From contig JAHGAU010000026.1 of assembly GCA_019925105.1 (NCBI GenBank), positions 682,001 through 746,000 of the forward strand: DNA of 64,000 nucleotides, in the 5' to 3' direction. Shown here one piece after another: positions 21,091-33,131 of the stretch (position 1 is the first letter of the stretch; the number at the start of each line of letters is the position of its first letter). The notes beneath the pieces were generated by a model. The model was given only the letters and a program-made list of their open reading frames with translations, was not told the origin of the DNA and made no database searches. The stretch comes from Niebla homalea (lineage: Eukaryota; Ascomycota; Lecanoromycetes; Lecanorales; Ramalinaceae). Both the position numbers and the translations under genes were made by a program.

Positions 21091-22527
21091 TCATGTTCTC
21101 TTTTCAAACCTTGCATTCATACCAATGATGCACCTCACAATATCCCAGTCTCCTTGATGCCCCACCCAGTCGCAGACAACAACGCCTGTACTACCATCAC
21201 CCCCTGATGCTATTCCGTTCTGCGTCCCGTTGTGCTCGAGGCATAAATACTCCACAATGGCCGGGTTCAATTTTGCGGCGATCTTGTCTGGCCAACATCC
21301 CATCTTCCAGAAATTACTGGCGGTGAGAAAGTTGATGTAGAAGGGTTGCTTTGCACTGGCCTCGTTGCCAGGCGCGGACGACACACACTGGGCTGCCCTT
21401 TCAAGATGCTCTATCGAGTACTGTATTTTCTTCTGAATGTTTTCCGTCTCCAGGACTTCATAAAAATCTTGAATGCATAGATCACCGCTAGGGCACAGGG
21501 AGTTGGGACTGTTGTCCGCCCAAGTGTCAGCGTTGATTCCCCAACCTTGACCTCCCCACTCATGTAAGAGCTTCTCGTCCAGACGAAAACGACGGAGCAA
21601 CACTATTTTGCCCCTCGCCTCTCCCAGATAAGGCACACGGGGTGCTGTGAACCACTTGCTCATGTCGGTGGCGTAATGGTCGTGCATTATGAGGCTTAAT
21701 TGTTCGTCTGTCGAGCGGCCTGTGCCTTCACGTTTCACAGACATGACTACCGTCTCACTTGAGTTTTCTTCGAGGAATTGGAGGACTTCATTGATCAGGG
21801 GGCGAAAGTGACGTGGTCCTGTCAGGGAGATTGGGAAGACCCCATGCACCAATGTCAATGCACCGGTACTTTTTTTTGTGAATTTATGATGCTCAGGCTG
21901 GACGCGAATGTCAAGAAAGCGAACGCCTTTCTGCAATTGGGTTCGAACGGGCACACATTGGCATCGAACAGACGGAAGAGCCTTGTGGTATGTAGGCGAA
22001 TTGTGAGTGCCTGGGATGGAGACCGAAGAAAGAGGAACATCGTCACGAAGAGAGCGCATCCATGCTTTGTAGGAATCTCGGTAGGCGATAGTGAGGTGAT
22101 GATGCTCAGGATGATATACAGTGATGTGCTTGCATGGTGGATCGGGGTTCCCTTCTGAGCTCATCAAGTATTGAGTATGTATTTTGTTGTGAATTATGTT
22201 TGCCTGATAATTTTGGTCCCGAATCGCGAAAAAAATACAAAGAATCTGATTGGGCAAGTCCACCTTTGGGACAGGGGCCTGACATGTTTCCCATGACTGC
22301 AATCGTAAGGAGATACTTTCAGATAGCCTGCAGTCAAGTGCAGGATCCTTCTGATAGCCAAATAGAGAGGTCGGATTCCGTGTGGCATTTGAGATTCTCC
22401 CAACGCCCTTGATATGCCCCACACGATCGTGGATCTCAAATTTATCGACAGAGATGGTATTTAATGTGAGATTGCGTAATACCAAGGGTTTTCCAGCCAT
22501 GCTAGATGCAGCAAAAGCAGAGCGCAT
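21091..22527 (-). CDS. PI-PLC X-domain-like phosphodiesterase
   Basis: Single exon, 478 residues from ATG 22527. The ATG at 22500 (MAGKPLVLRNLT) is an equally good start. The C-terminal two-thirds is a PLC-like TIM-barrel X domain of the bacterial PI-PLC type: VSIPGTHNSPTYH has the first catalytic His, FLDIRVQPE is typical, and LTLVHGVFPIS has the second His. ETVVMSVKREGT and GKIVLLRRF complete the barrel strands. No C2, PH or EF-hand domain is present, so it is not the eukaryotic delta-type. The N-terminal 130 residues (LVLRNLTLNTISVDKFEI) look like a beta-rich domain found in front of X domains in fungal proteins. No signal peptide is seen. Substrate is unknown. Confidence 0.82.
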   Translation of the reverse strand: MRSAFAASSMAGKPLVLRNLTLNTISVDKFEIHDRVGHIKGVGRISNATRNPTSLFGYQKDPALDCRLSESISLRLQSWETCQAPVPKVDLPNQILCIFFAIRDQNYQANIIHNKIHTQYLMSSEGNPDPPCKHITVYHPEHHHLTIAYRDSYKAWMRSLRDDVPLSSVSIPGTHNSPTYHKALPSVRCQCVPVRTQLQKGVRFLDIRVQPEHHKFTKKSTGALTLVHGVFPISLTGPRHFRPLINEVLQFLEENSSETVVMSVKREGTGRSTDEQLSLIMHDHYATDMSKWFTAPRVPYLGEARGKIVLLRRFRLDEKLLHEWGGQGWGINADTWADNSPNSLCPSGDLCIQDFYEVLETENIQKKIQYSIEHLERAAQCVSSAPGNEASAKQPFYINFLTASNFWKMGCWPDKIAAKLNPAIVEYLCLEHNGTQNGIASGGDGSTGVVVCDWVGHQGDWDIVRCIIGMNARFEKRT

Positions 22528-22949
22528 GCAGGATTAGGTGCTTGCAAAATTCACTCTCACGAACAATAATGTTGAGGAGAGATTCCAATTAAGGCAAAGT
22601 TCATGAAAGTGCATCAGACTTGTGCCTTGTACGACACTCGTAAGGTTACTGCCCACGTTCAACGGGAAAACACAGAATCAGTCCCAAAGCTGCTGTGGTG
22701 AAAGACGGCAAGGCTGATTTCAGGGTTTTGATATTACCCAATTTGGCGAGTAGGCTGGATTGGGTAAGCGTAGCCGAGCCATTGGTGGAGCCGCCTTATG
22801 CTTAGGTAGCTAGCTAGCTAGCATGTCATCGCTTGTGCAGAGCACGATAGCCTATCTCAAGCTGCTCATCAAGACTACTTGACAACCCTTTTAAAATTAG
22901 GCGTCATACATACCAATCAGCTGGCAAGCTGCCTCTGGACAGTCCAATC
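22528..22949. promoter_or_regulatory. PLC/VMA13 divergent intergenic region
   Basis: 422 bp carrying both promoters (inference). It includes a short AGCT-type tandem run, (GCTA)n near 22806-22822, too short to interpret. Confidence 0.4.
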
Positions 22950-24503
22950 ATGTCTCTGGACGCCCCTACCTACTTGAGCCAGGTCCAGAACAACATACGT
23001 GCTAGACCAATACCATGGGAAGGTGCAGTGAGAGCGGGTACAATTACAGACAACGATCTGAAGACCATTAAAGCGGTTGATAAAGTCCGCAAAGAGCAGA
23101 GACGACAAACAGTAGAAGAGAACCTCGACGACTATTCATCCCTCATCCTAGGAGGCAGTAAAGGAAAGAGCATATTCGAATCTGCAGCCAAGCGCGCCGA
23201 CGTTATTCAGTATGTTCTAGTACTGACGAGCGACTTGCTGAATGGTAAGAGAACCTTCCATCCAAGCGGTAGACACGGGATGCTGATTGATCTTGCAAGA
23301 TTGCCCGCCACTCAGTTCCAAGCTCCTCGAACACGAAGATCCTTACAAGCCCATAGTGCCATATCTCAGCCACTCATCAAACCCTGAAGATCCTATACCG
23401 CTCCTCGCATCCTCTGTACTCACAGTCATCGCTTCCAACTCCCAGAGTAAGAGCCCCAAGCCATCACCGCAAACTAAAGATGCGCTCTCGAAGCTCTACA
23501 GATATCAGTCTACCCTGACCAAGAGTCAAGATAATGGCTTGAAGGATATAGCCGTTTTGCAGTATTCATCTCTACTCACAACCAAAAGCTCCCGGGAGCT
23601 CTTTTGGAACGAGCGCGAAGAGACCGTTACACCTCTGACAGACATCCTGCGTGAGGCTGCTGGGGCTGGCAGAGACTCCGATTCAACGCTTTGGAGCGGC
23701 GCTACCAGTATCAGAAGTGCCACGGATGGTGGGGTTGGTGGTGGGGTGGGCCTGCAGCTTCTGTATCATGTGCTGCTCACAGTTTGGCAACTCTCCTTTG
23801 AGGCAGCCTTGGTTGGCAGAGGCCTAGAAAGGTAAGATTCAGACTTTGGCTCCAAGGAAGGAATGATGCCTAACAAGAAGCCAGCGACCAAGAGATCGTC
23901 GCGCTGTACACGCATCTGCTACGATTATCGCCCAAAGAGAAGACGACAAGACTCTTGCTTTCCACACTGCTCAATCTCCTCTCCTCACCAAACAACCAAG
24001 GGGATCTTCTCCCTGCCGCTGTCACTTGCCGCCTGCCCCTGGTTCTCTCGAACCTACGAAGTCGGCACCTGACGGATCCTGACCTCCTTGAGGATCTGAA
24101 AGCACTCACAGAAATGCTTGATGAGTACACGAGTAGTCAAACGACGCTGGATGAGTATGCGGCAGAGGTGCATACAGGCAAGTTGAGGTGGAGTCCACCA
24201 CACAAGGATGCCACATTCTGGAGGGAGAATGCAAGGCAGATCATCGAGAACGACCATGCTGGGCTGCCGAAGAAGCTTGCTGAGATCATGGGCAAAGAGT
24301 GGGCGGAAGACAAGTCGGTATTAGCGATCGCATGCAATGACGTCGGCTGGCTTGTCAAGGAGGCAGCGGACCAAAGAGGTCAATTGGAGAAATTAGGTCT
24401 CAAAGCACGGGTGATGGAGCTGATGCAGGACAAAGATGAAATGGTACGATGGGAATCATTGAGAGCGGTAGGAGAATGGCTACGGTATAGCTTTAACAAT
24501 TAG
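22950..24503 (+). CDS. VMA13: Vacuolar H+-ATPase V1 subunit H
   Basis: Three exons, 22950-23244, 23300-23831 and 23885-24503, with introns of 55 and 53 nt, give 481 residues (yeast Vma13 is 478). It starts MSLDAPTYLSQVQNNIRARP, continues PWEGAVRAGTITDNDL, and has the armadillo-like helical repeats of this subunit. The conserved C-terminal stretch TTLDEYAAEVHTGKLRWSPP followed by FWRENARQI is diagnostic. Subunit H couples V1 to Vo and silences ATP hydrolysis when V1 is free. The splices restore SDLLN|D|CPPLSS and GLE|S|DQEIVALYTHLL. The gene is divergent from the PLC gene. Confidence 0.95.
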
Positions 24504-25397
24504 CGAACTGTTAGCGAGTATATTGATTCAAGGCAGTGAGCTGCTTCATGCTTGCAAGTTCCATTAGCACAACTACAAGACCTTGAGACCTTGAGGATGA
24601 TGAAGTTCGAATACGGTTGTGATAAGGCTCAAGGGTTTTGCCGTTCTTAGGGCATGGATTATGGATGGACAGATGATGGAGGGGTCAAAAGGGCAAAGGC
24701 ACGAGCTTAAACGAGGTGGTGGTCTGGTGGAGGTACAAGCGTTGAGGAACCCCTGAACTCGGCGGCGGCTTCCCGCAATTAAGCATGCTGTTCCTGCAAC
24801 TCTGCTTGGCTCGCTCCAATCGCCTATAACTCAGAAATCCGTAGACTGGCTCGACTGGGTTGTTTCAAAGCAAGCACTTGCTTGCTCTGTGTCCGAAATT
24901 CTACATTCTTCTCAACCTTTCTCTTTTCTCCTCCTTTCCAGGTCCATATTCGCTCCCTAATTCCGAATGCGACGAGAAGCGACGCCAAGGGGTTGGACTT
25001 TATGATAAATTGGACATGATAGTAGTGGGCAGGACTAACGCTGCCCGCCATTCCTCACGAGGTTTTAGTCCCTCACTTAATCTCAAATTAAAGATTTTTG
25101 GTGCGAGTAGATCGGCAGGTCTTGCTTTCCACTGGATCTGCAAGACTGCAAAAGGATTAGGGAGTAGGGACCTCCTTTCTGATATCAAATTCCCCCTCCC
25201 AAAAGAGACTTAGGAACAATTGGGAACCCGCGTGACTGGAGCCAGATTCAGGAACAATTGCGCAAGATCCCTTGAATCTCCCTTTAGTCGCCCAAGAGCA
25301 TATCTGTTTTCGGCCAAACGACGACACCACTGGTCGCCTGTGACGGCCGATACCTTGGGCGCCAACAAAGCCCAGTAAAAGACATGAGATCAGGACA
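24504..25397. other. Intergenic region between VMA13 and the coiled-coil gene
   Basis: 894 bp with the VMA13 3' end and the next gene's promoter or 5' UTR (inference). Small ORFs on both strands show no family resemblance. Confidence 0.4.
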
Positions 25398-28300
25398 ATG
25401 GATCGGACCCGGCCTCTCAAACTTGATCACCCCCTCTCCGCTTCCTCCTCAACCTCCTCTGCCTCCTCGGTCTCACGCTCAAAGCCGGCTTCAGCTCCTA
25501 AAGACGCGGTGAAGCGCAAGCCTGTTCCAGCTGCCACCACCTCCTCTCCCACTGCAGGTCACAAGCCTCCCTACAATCCCTCATCCACGCCAGAAGACCC
25601 CTCAAGAAGCCTTCCAATCTCTCAGCAGCCCCCGCCACCAATATCTCAGATCGTGAACTCGTCCCCAATTATAGTCCCACGGGATCTCGACCAGTAAGTC
25701 GACACCCTCCTTTGTCTCACTCATCCAAGCTGAGACAGCCTACTGCAAGGTATCCTAGAGGTCTCTCTCCACAGTCTCAGAATGGTCTGAATGGCCACTT
25801 TCCTTCCATCACATCACTAGAATCGTCGACTACACAGGCCAAGGGTCACCGCCCACAGGCCAGCGAATCCAAGATCAATGACGCCTCCAAAATCAAGCGG
25901 GTGCCAGTCAACCAGGGTTTGCAACGCGCCAAGTCATTGCATCCGACCGGGAAGGCTCTCCCTGCCGAGAACGTTGACGACGAGACTACCGACCCTGCCA
26001 TGATAACAAAGACCCCCCGCTCACCGGGTCCTAATAAATTGACATCTTTCTTCGGCTGGAAGACGTCTCCAACTCCCACTCCTATTGCTGAGATTTCTCC
26101 CACCTCTCAATCTGACAAGAGCTTCTCGCCAGCTTCATCACCCAAGTCCCCTGCCGTTGTCAAGATGGCCCCTGCCAGTAAGACCGCTCCATTTGCCATC
26201 GATACTTCGAGAGCCAACTCAGACACGAATGGTACATTCTTCGCGGAGGTTGGTAATTTCCCGATGCCGCCAATGAATGGACTTCACATGAGCGTACATG
26301 CTCAAGTTGATGACTTGGAGGACGAGCTGCGCGAGGTCAGCTCTGAACTCGCCAGCTCAATCAGGCGAGAGTTGGAGCTTGAAGACCTCGTCGATCGCCT
26401 TCAGCTGGAGGCCTCTCAAGGGCCTGATCTCGGTCGACGAACAAGTGATTACTTTTCGGATTCGGGTAGTGGCTCTATAAGATACCCTGGTAGTGATGCT
26501 GGGAATAACAAACTCGAGGACTTCGCAAAGCAGAAGAGGATCTCGGAGCAGGAGAAGGCCCAATTTAAGCTGAGCCTATCGCACAAGCTACAGGATGAGC
26601 GTGGCCGACGGAAGGTGCTCGAAGCCCACATCCAGCAATTGGGCGAACAAATGCAAAATGTAGGCCCTCTTTCTCCTGCTTCCTCGATCCCCTGACGTTT
26701 CATTGACTAATTCCTCGCCAGATCGACCAAGAGCGCGCTGTCACATCAAGCGTTGCCAACCGTGTCCGTGATCTGGAAAGCTCTCTGGAAGATCATCGCA
26801 GACGGCTCATGGAAGAGAGGAGAGCAAAAGAGAATTTTGAAGATATGATGAAAGCTCTCAAAGGAGAGATATCTCAATCAAGAGATGAGCGAGACAATCT
26901 GCGCGATGAAGTACTACCACAGCTTCATGACCGGCTCGAGGGGCTTGAATCCCAAGCGTCAGAATGTCCAAGGCTATCTGTGGAAAACGATCGATTGCAG
27001 CAGGATTTGCAGTCACTCAGGAACGAGCTACAGTCACTCAAGAATGAGAATACTACTTTGGTGAACGCAAGACGCTTGCAATTGGAGATGCAGCAACACT
27101 CCTCGCGCTTCAATTCTATCGCGGAAGAAGGAGGACCGTCACCTACGGAGAGTATGGCCTTAGGCTTAACCAGATCAGCCTCCATCGCTCGAGGTCCAGG
27201 TCTGGGCCAAAGTGGCTCTCTGAAGCGATCGAATTCCGTATCCAATAAGGAGCGAGAAATTAATGACCGCGTCAAGGACATTGAGATGCAAAGAGATGCC
27301 CTGCACAAAGCTCTCAAGCTTCTCTTGGATCGCCAGAACCTTCAGAACAGGGAACACGAGAAGCGAGTCAGACTACTGGAGCTTGAGCGGGATCGGGCTC
27401 TGGAAAACCAATCACCGCGTCGGATGGGCTACGAGAAGGAGGTCACTGGCTTGAAATTCGAGATAAACCAGCTTCGACGGCGGGCAGATGAAGCCATTCA
27501 ACAGAAATACCAATGCGAGAAGGGCCTAGGAGGCCTGAAAAAGGACCTAGACAGAGCAGAGCAAGAGACGACTTCATTGAGAACCTTACTGCAAGAACAT
27601 GACATTCTAGTCCCCGACAAGCCAGGCTCTCGCTCTCAAGACATTGAGTCTGGTGTCCATGCAACCTCCACGTCTCTGGAAGGAGCCTACAGAGACTTGC
27701 AAAGAACTCAGGCACTCTCGATCAATAAGCTTCGGGAGCTGCATGGAGGCGTACCTTCTAGCGCAGAGGATGCAGACACAGCAGCTACAATGGAAAGCTT
27801 GCTTCGCAGCATGTCAAATGCCGAAGCAGAAAGAGACTTTGCTCAGAAACAGGCATCAATACTCCGGGCTCAGGCGGAATCACTGAAGGAGGCCGAGTCC
27901 TACCAGTCTGGAGAGAATGCTGGTTTATCGGAACAGCTCCGTGCAGCCGCCAATCGGGTCGAGATCCTTTCTTCTCAGGTCCGAGGGCAGCTCGAATCGA
28001 ATAGCAATCTGAGAGAACGACTTGCTGAAGCTGTTGGCCGAGGGGAAGAGGAACAGAAGAACTCGACGACTCGCATCAACAGCATGCAAGGAAGGCTCAA
28101 GTCCCTCGAGGACAAGTTGATGGTCGCCCAGCAGCACTCGGAAGAAGCTCTGGGCCAGCACGAAGAAGAGGTCCGCGTTATCCACGACAGTCACAATAAC
28201 CAGTTACGGAGACTGGGCTCGGGCTTGAAGCTGCGCCCTGCCTCCACATTCGGCACTCCTCGGTCTTCGAATCCGGTCTCCCCGATTTTCCAGTCGAGAT

Positions 28301-28646
28301 CACCGAGGCTGGATAAAACAACAAGCGGCGTCGGGCGGAGCTTGGATGAAGCCTTACGGACCCACTTCTTGGAAAAACGGGTGGCAGAGCTGGAGGGTGC
28401 CTTGAGCGATGCCGACAAGGAGATGGAGGAGGTAGTTAGTAGGATGAACCTGGCTCAGATCGAAGTGATGGAGCTGCAGTCCGCAAGGTACGATGACAAT
28501 CCCTTGAGTCTGCATAAGCGATGATGTACTAACAAATCGTTTGTAGGGACGATGCGATGCGTCAGACCCGGAAGCTACAATCAGAGATCACGGCGGAGAA
28601 TGAAAAGGTCAACTCCCTGACCACGAAATCATTCTTGAAACGTTGA
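25398..28646 (+). CDS. Large coiled-coil protein, function unknown
   Basis: Four exons, 25398-25693, 25750-26659, 26722-28487 and 28547-28646, give 1023 residues. The first acceptor is ambiguous: 25734 (a 41-nt intron) also keeps frame, but 25749 gives a normal 56-nt intron. The last intron has a perfect TACTAAC branch. The first 300 residues are Ser/Pro/Thr-rich and disordered-looking, with one hydrophobic motif, LTSFFGWKTSP. From about residue 310 on there are long heptad-type helices rich in Glu, Arg, Gln and Leu (QVDDLEDELREVSSELA onward), broken by Ser-rich linkers. There is no transmembrane segment or catalytic motif. It may be a cytoskeletal or polarity scaffold, but that is a guess from composition. 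Confidence 0.82.
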
Positions 28647-29938
28647 TCGTCTCCTGTCATTCATGATTTCTTATTCGACCAGTCTCTTCAATCTTAGCGA
28701 CATAGCGACATAGCGCAGACAGGACCTTCGTCAACCTCATCATCACGCCTATAACGACACGCGGGAGATTACCGTTTGACAAGTCAAGGCAGCATTTTCA
28801 GCGATCCATATCTTACCATTACTTCATGACCGGCGGCGAGCAGGCGTGCCATCTCTTCACGACCACAGGGCGGATCCAACCTTTTTAGATGGCATTCATG
28901 TCAGATCTGTATTATAGTACTTTTTCCCATGGATAGCTGGGCAGGGTGTGTGCACTGCAGTCATTTGGAGTGCTCATGTGTAACTTGTATATATCACAAC
29001 CTCCTGATAGGAGCTAATGAACATACTGTCATACCTTTGGCTGCTTGAATTCGCACTCAATACTAGATGTAATCTAGGTACCACATCACACCACTTTCGA
29101 GCCGCAATGTCCGGTCCCTTGCTACATGTTTGGTTCAAGACGTCCTTGGGGTTGTCGAGCTATTTCATCACCTGATAGGGAACACAGCAGCCAGGTAGGA
29201 TTTCTGCGGGCGTACAAAGACGATAAAACACTTGAATCACTGGCGCGGGCAGAGAGAGGCACTGTAAAGAATTAATCTTTTTCTTGAGTTCTCAGAGCTA
29301 GTACATGTAAATCATTGTTTAGCCTCCCTGGCCATGTTCCCCAGGCCATTCTTGTGTGCTCGTAACCATACACCTCCTCCTCATATTCTCCTCCTCGTAT
29401 TCTTCCCCCTTTTCTCAAGAAAACGCCTTCAGGGTGGTGAGGATACTTCTACATCTCCCTGATCCGTTCATACATCCATCCCGGTGTTCCCGTACATCCC
29501 TCCAGTTCGAGAGAACATGATCTAAAATGCAACCGGCTCGCCGTGAAAGCAAATCCCCTTTTGAATCGCTCAAATGTATGTGTTCCATCAGCGTCGTAAA
29601 GCAAAGATTGAAGCAAAGTATTAGTGTAGTGGCGCCCGGTGTATGTGTCGCAGGCTTGGGTATTAAGCAGTGTTGGTATCAAGCAAAGCCATCTCTGTGG
29701 CAAAGTCGCCGCGCTAAATTCTTTGAAAGCAAAAGATCACAGGGGTACACGGCTCCTGGTTGGGCCCGTGCAATGGCGCCAATGCTCTATCAAGGTGTAA
29801 TCAAAGGTGTGCCGTGTGGATCAGGGGGAATCCAAGCAAATCAAAGGTAAAACAAAAGGTCCCAAGTTGAAGCTTGGCGACCTAGACTTTTCGGGAGGTG
29901 CCTGTAAGACATACAGAGTATGCTGTTGCAAAAAGCGT
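28647..29938. other. Convergent intergenic region, coiled-coil gene to homeobox gene
   Basis: 1.3 kb between converging genes, presumably two long 3' UTRs. The ORFs seen lack any family resemblance. No repeat or RNA gene is evident. Confidence 0.4.
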
Positions 29939-32227
29939 TCACTTCTTCTCCCCTTGTTGGGCGTATTTGTCGGCAAAAGTGTGGTTGAATTCGAACTTGT
30001 CAAACCTCGAAGCGAGTTTGGGCTCCGGCCCAACATCGACTCTGATATCCAGCTCTGGGGGTGGGATAGGTGGCTCACTGATTTGACTTGGGTAGAGACC
30101 AGAGAACAAGGTTTGGGAAAGATTGGAGGTCGCCGCGCCTTCCTGAGGAAATTGGTAAACAGGGGCAAAAGGAGGTAAATGTGATGACAGATAGGAGGTG
30201 TTGTGTTGTGGTGCGAATGGTGCTGTCTGATGGATCGCCGGAGATCGGAGTTCGACTCCATGTGAGACAGTAGGAAAGAACGGACCATGAGAGCCAGGCG
30301 ACTGAAACGGTCCATTTTGGTTGATGGGTGAGCTGTCAAAGAAGGAGGTCTGATGTGGGGGTGCGGATTGTGGCGGACAGTGATAAGAAGCGGCCTGGGA
30401 ATATTGCTGACTGGGCACTCCATTTGCTAACCCACTTGCGAGCGGATTCGAGGGTAGTGAAGTTGCTACATGAAGATCTGGGACGGATGCGTTCGCGTGA
30501 TGAGGCATCTCATAAGAGCTTGCGGAATTCCACCGGTTATTGGGTCGCGCGACATGGAATTCATGTTGATACTCAGCAGGAGATCTGTTGGCAGATGCAG
30601 CGGATGCAGATGGTCGGTTTGGAAGGGCCTGAATGGTAGTGGGCGAGCTGGTGGCTGACTCCGGAGTCAAGTGCTTATACGGATGAGGGGTGGACTGCTT
30701 GTCGAAATAAGTCTGCAGATTGCGCGGAGATATTTGAGCGGGCATGGCGGCGCTCTTCTGCACCCGATACTGATTGTTCAAGGTTTGGCCCTGAGACTGA
30801 ATCCGGCGGACTTGGTTCGGCATGCCCAGACTGGTCGATGTTGTTCTTGAATGGGGAGAGCCCGTCAAGGGACCGGCATACGAGGCACTACGGCCGCTGT
30901 CAGGACGCAAGGCTGCCGGTTTCTGTCGTTTCCTGCGAGACGCAATGTCGGACGGCGGTACTGATTTGCTGATGACTTGTTCCGGACTTGCCTCTGGTGT
31001 TGCGATGCCAGTCGCAGATGTCATGCGAGGTTCCGTTGAAGAGCCTACCTTGGCGTCGAAGAGGCCGAGACCTGATTGATTGTGCTGAAGGTGCATGCCC
31101 TCCACGTTGTGAGCCAACTCGGATGAATCAGATGCTCGGCGACCGTCAAATTCGGATGTCAACCACGGGAGAGGAGGAGTGTTTGTTGGAGGGGTCATTA
31201 GATTATTGGTGTCACAGATGGAGGACGTGTTGGAGGAATCGAGGGTTTGGCTGGAGAGGTTGTCGAGGAATCCGGATCCCATCACATGGTTCTGGGGGAA
31301 TGGCTGATTGATATGATCGGATTTGCTGTCGCTCGCGCTTGCGAGCAGAGGATGAGACGCCGTCAATGACTCGGGTGAGATGGATGTGATGGCCTGATGG
31401 TCGATGGACGAAGAGCCGTACGATTCACCGGTCGGCATGTGCTGAAGCTCGTTCATCCACACGGGACCTGCGATCAAGCCTTCGTCGGACCCCACGGGCT
31501 GGGCATGAAAGCCATGGGAGTCATAAGTATTGCCGAAATTGAGTGCAGCGGTCGAATGCAGGTCGAAGGGTTGGGTGAAGCTGTGGGTACAGTCAAGGTT
31601 GAAGTCTGGGGAGAATGCTGCAGCAGAATAGGGGGCTTGTTGGCCGTAAATCGCGGTCGAAGTGATTGGTGTCTCGGAAGCAGGGAGGGATAAGATGGGA
31701 GCGACAGCTCCTGACGGCCCGTCGCTCGACGAGACATCGGATTTCTGCTTGCTGTGGTGCCTTTGCGACTTGGCCTTCTGACGTCGATTTTGAAACCAAT
31801 GCTAGCAGATCGTATCAGCCTCACGATGAGATTGAGTGGGGGAAGCAGAATTCACATTGACCCTCGGCAACTCAAGACCTAATCTCTCGGCCAAGTTCTT
31901 TTTATGCTCCATCTTTGGCTTGGGAGCTTCAACAAATGTATTCTCCAACGCGGCAATTTGATCCTGGGTGAGGCGAGGCTGAGCATTCTCCGCGTCGGTG
32001 CTCGAGGCTTGTTGAAAGATGGCCTGACCATGCCCATCATATTGGACTGCATGGGCGTTCATGGTGTAATCGGAATAGGCCGGCTGCTGATAATTGGTGA
32101 TCTGACTCGTTGTCTGGAAGTCGAGATCCGGGGCCGGAAAGGCACGCGATGGCTGCTGCCCGAAATCGAATTGAGCCCATTCGGAATTGGGGTCGGTGGA
32201 TTGAGCCCCGAAGATGGTTTCCGCCAT
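29939..32227 (-). CDS. Homeobox transcription factor
   Basis: Two exons, 32227..31856 and 31801..29939, with a 54-nt intron, give 744 residues. The homeodomain spans about residues 80-137. Helices 1 and 2 read RLTQDQIAALENTF and HKKNLAERLGLELPRVN, and the splice falls just before recognition helix 3, HWFQNRRQKAK. The invariant Trp, Phe, Asn and Arg are intact. The rest is Ser/Pro/Gln/His-rich and disordered-looking, typical of fungal homeobox regulators of development and conidiation. A basic run (ASRRKRQKPAA) sits mid-protein. A specific ortholog cannot be assigned from sequence alone. More than 3 kb upstream is gene-free, which fits a developmentally regulated gene. Confidence 0.9.
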
Positions 32228-32363
32228 GGCGATTTGCCTTGCCCCAGCGGACCGAGGGATGGAGTTCGAATGGTATTATCGGCTAGGTTGAGGCGACGAG
32301 GTAATTGTGACTGGAGCGATTGGCGGATACACTGTTTCCCCTTCTTCCAGGTCAGGGGGTCAG

Positions 32364-32415
32364 AAGATGCAGAAAGATGCAGATGCTTGATGCTTGATGC
32401 TGCTGCTGCTGCTGG
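32364..32415. repeat. GATGC/TGC microsatellite-like run
   Basis: Iterated GATGCAGA, GATGCTT and TGC units make a short low-complexity tract about 140 bp upstream of the homeobox ATG, probably in its 5' UTR or promoter. Confidence 0.6.
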
Positions 32416-33078
32416 ATCCAGACAAGGTGGGGGCGAAGGCGCCTTGAAGTGGAAAGCGAATGGGTGACAGTGGTGAGTATGGCGGCTATCAAGTGTTGCA
32501 ACGAGCGTGACACCATCTGAAAGCTGCAAATATAGGGACAACAAACGAAGCAGCGGTTCCAGGTGCAAAACGAGGGGCCATTAGATAATAAGTAACGAGA
32601 GTTATAAGAGTTAAAAGCGAAAAGGATGTGAAGGAGGAGCAGAAGAAGTGGGCAAAGCTTACGGGAGAGTCTCACTACGTACTTCGTACTTGAAGAACTT
32701 AAGAACCTCTGGAACTTTCGCAGCTTGTGTCTGTCCACCCATACCGCGCGCTGCACCGTCGGATTGGCGGGGCGGCTGTGGAGCGTGCACACTAAGGTCA
32801 GACTCTAAGCTGGCCGTACGGTATTTTTGCCAATTGACTCCTGAATAAATTACATGGGGGCAGGGACTCCCCTTCCTCCTCGCTAGCAGTCAAGCAAATC
32901 AAGCGACTCAAGCAAGTTAGCATGCCTTTTGCTGTGGCGATATCCAAAGCATCGAGGTTTCAGGGTCCTTGTCAGATCCTCCAATCTCATTAATTTCCTG
33001 CGGCTGCTGCAATATAATCGCGACATCCCTCCAATCGATCTCTCGAGTCAGTCCAAATGATGCGGAGACTCCAAAGTC

Positions 33079-33131
33079 TGATGCAGTGATGCAGTGATGC
33101 AGTGATGTACTGATGCACTGATGCAACTGAT
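33079..33131. repeat. TGATGCAG tandem repeat
   Basis: About six units of an 8-bp motif close to TGATGCAG run head to tail; the later units are degenerate (TGATGTAC, TGATGCAC, TGATGCAAC). Confidence 0.75.
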
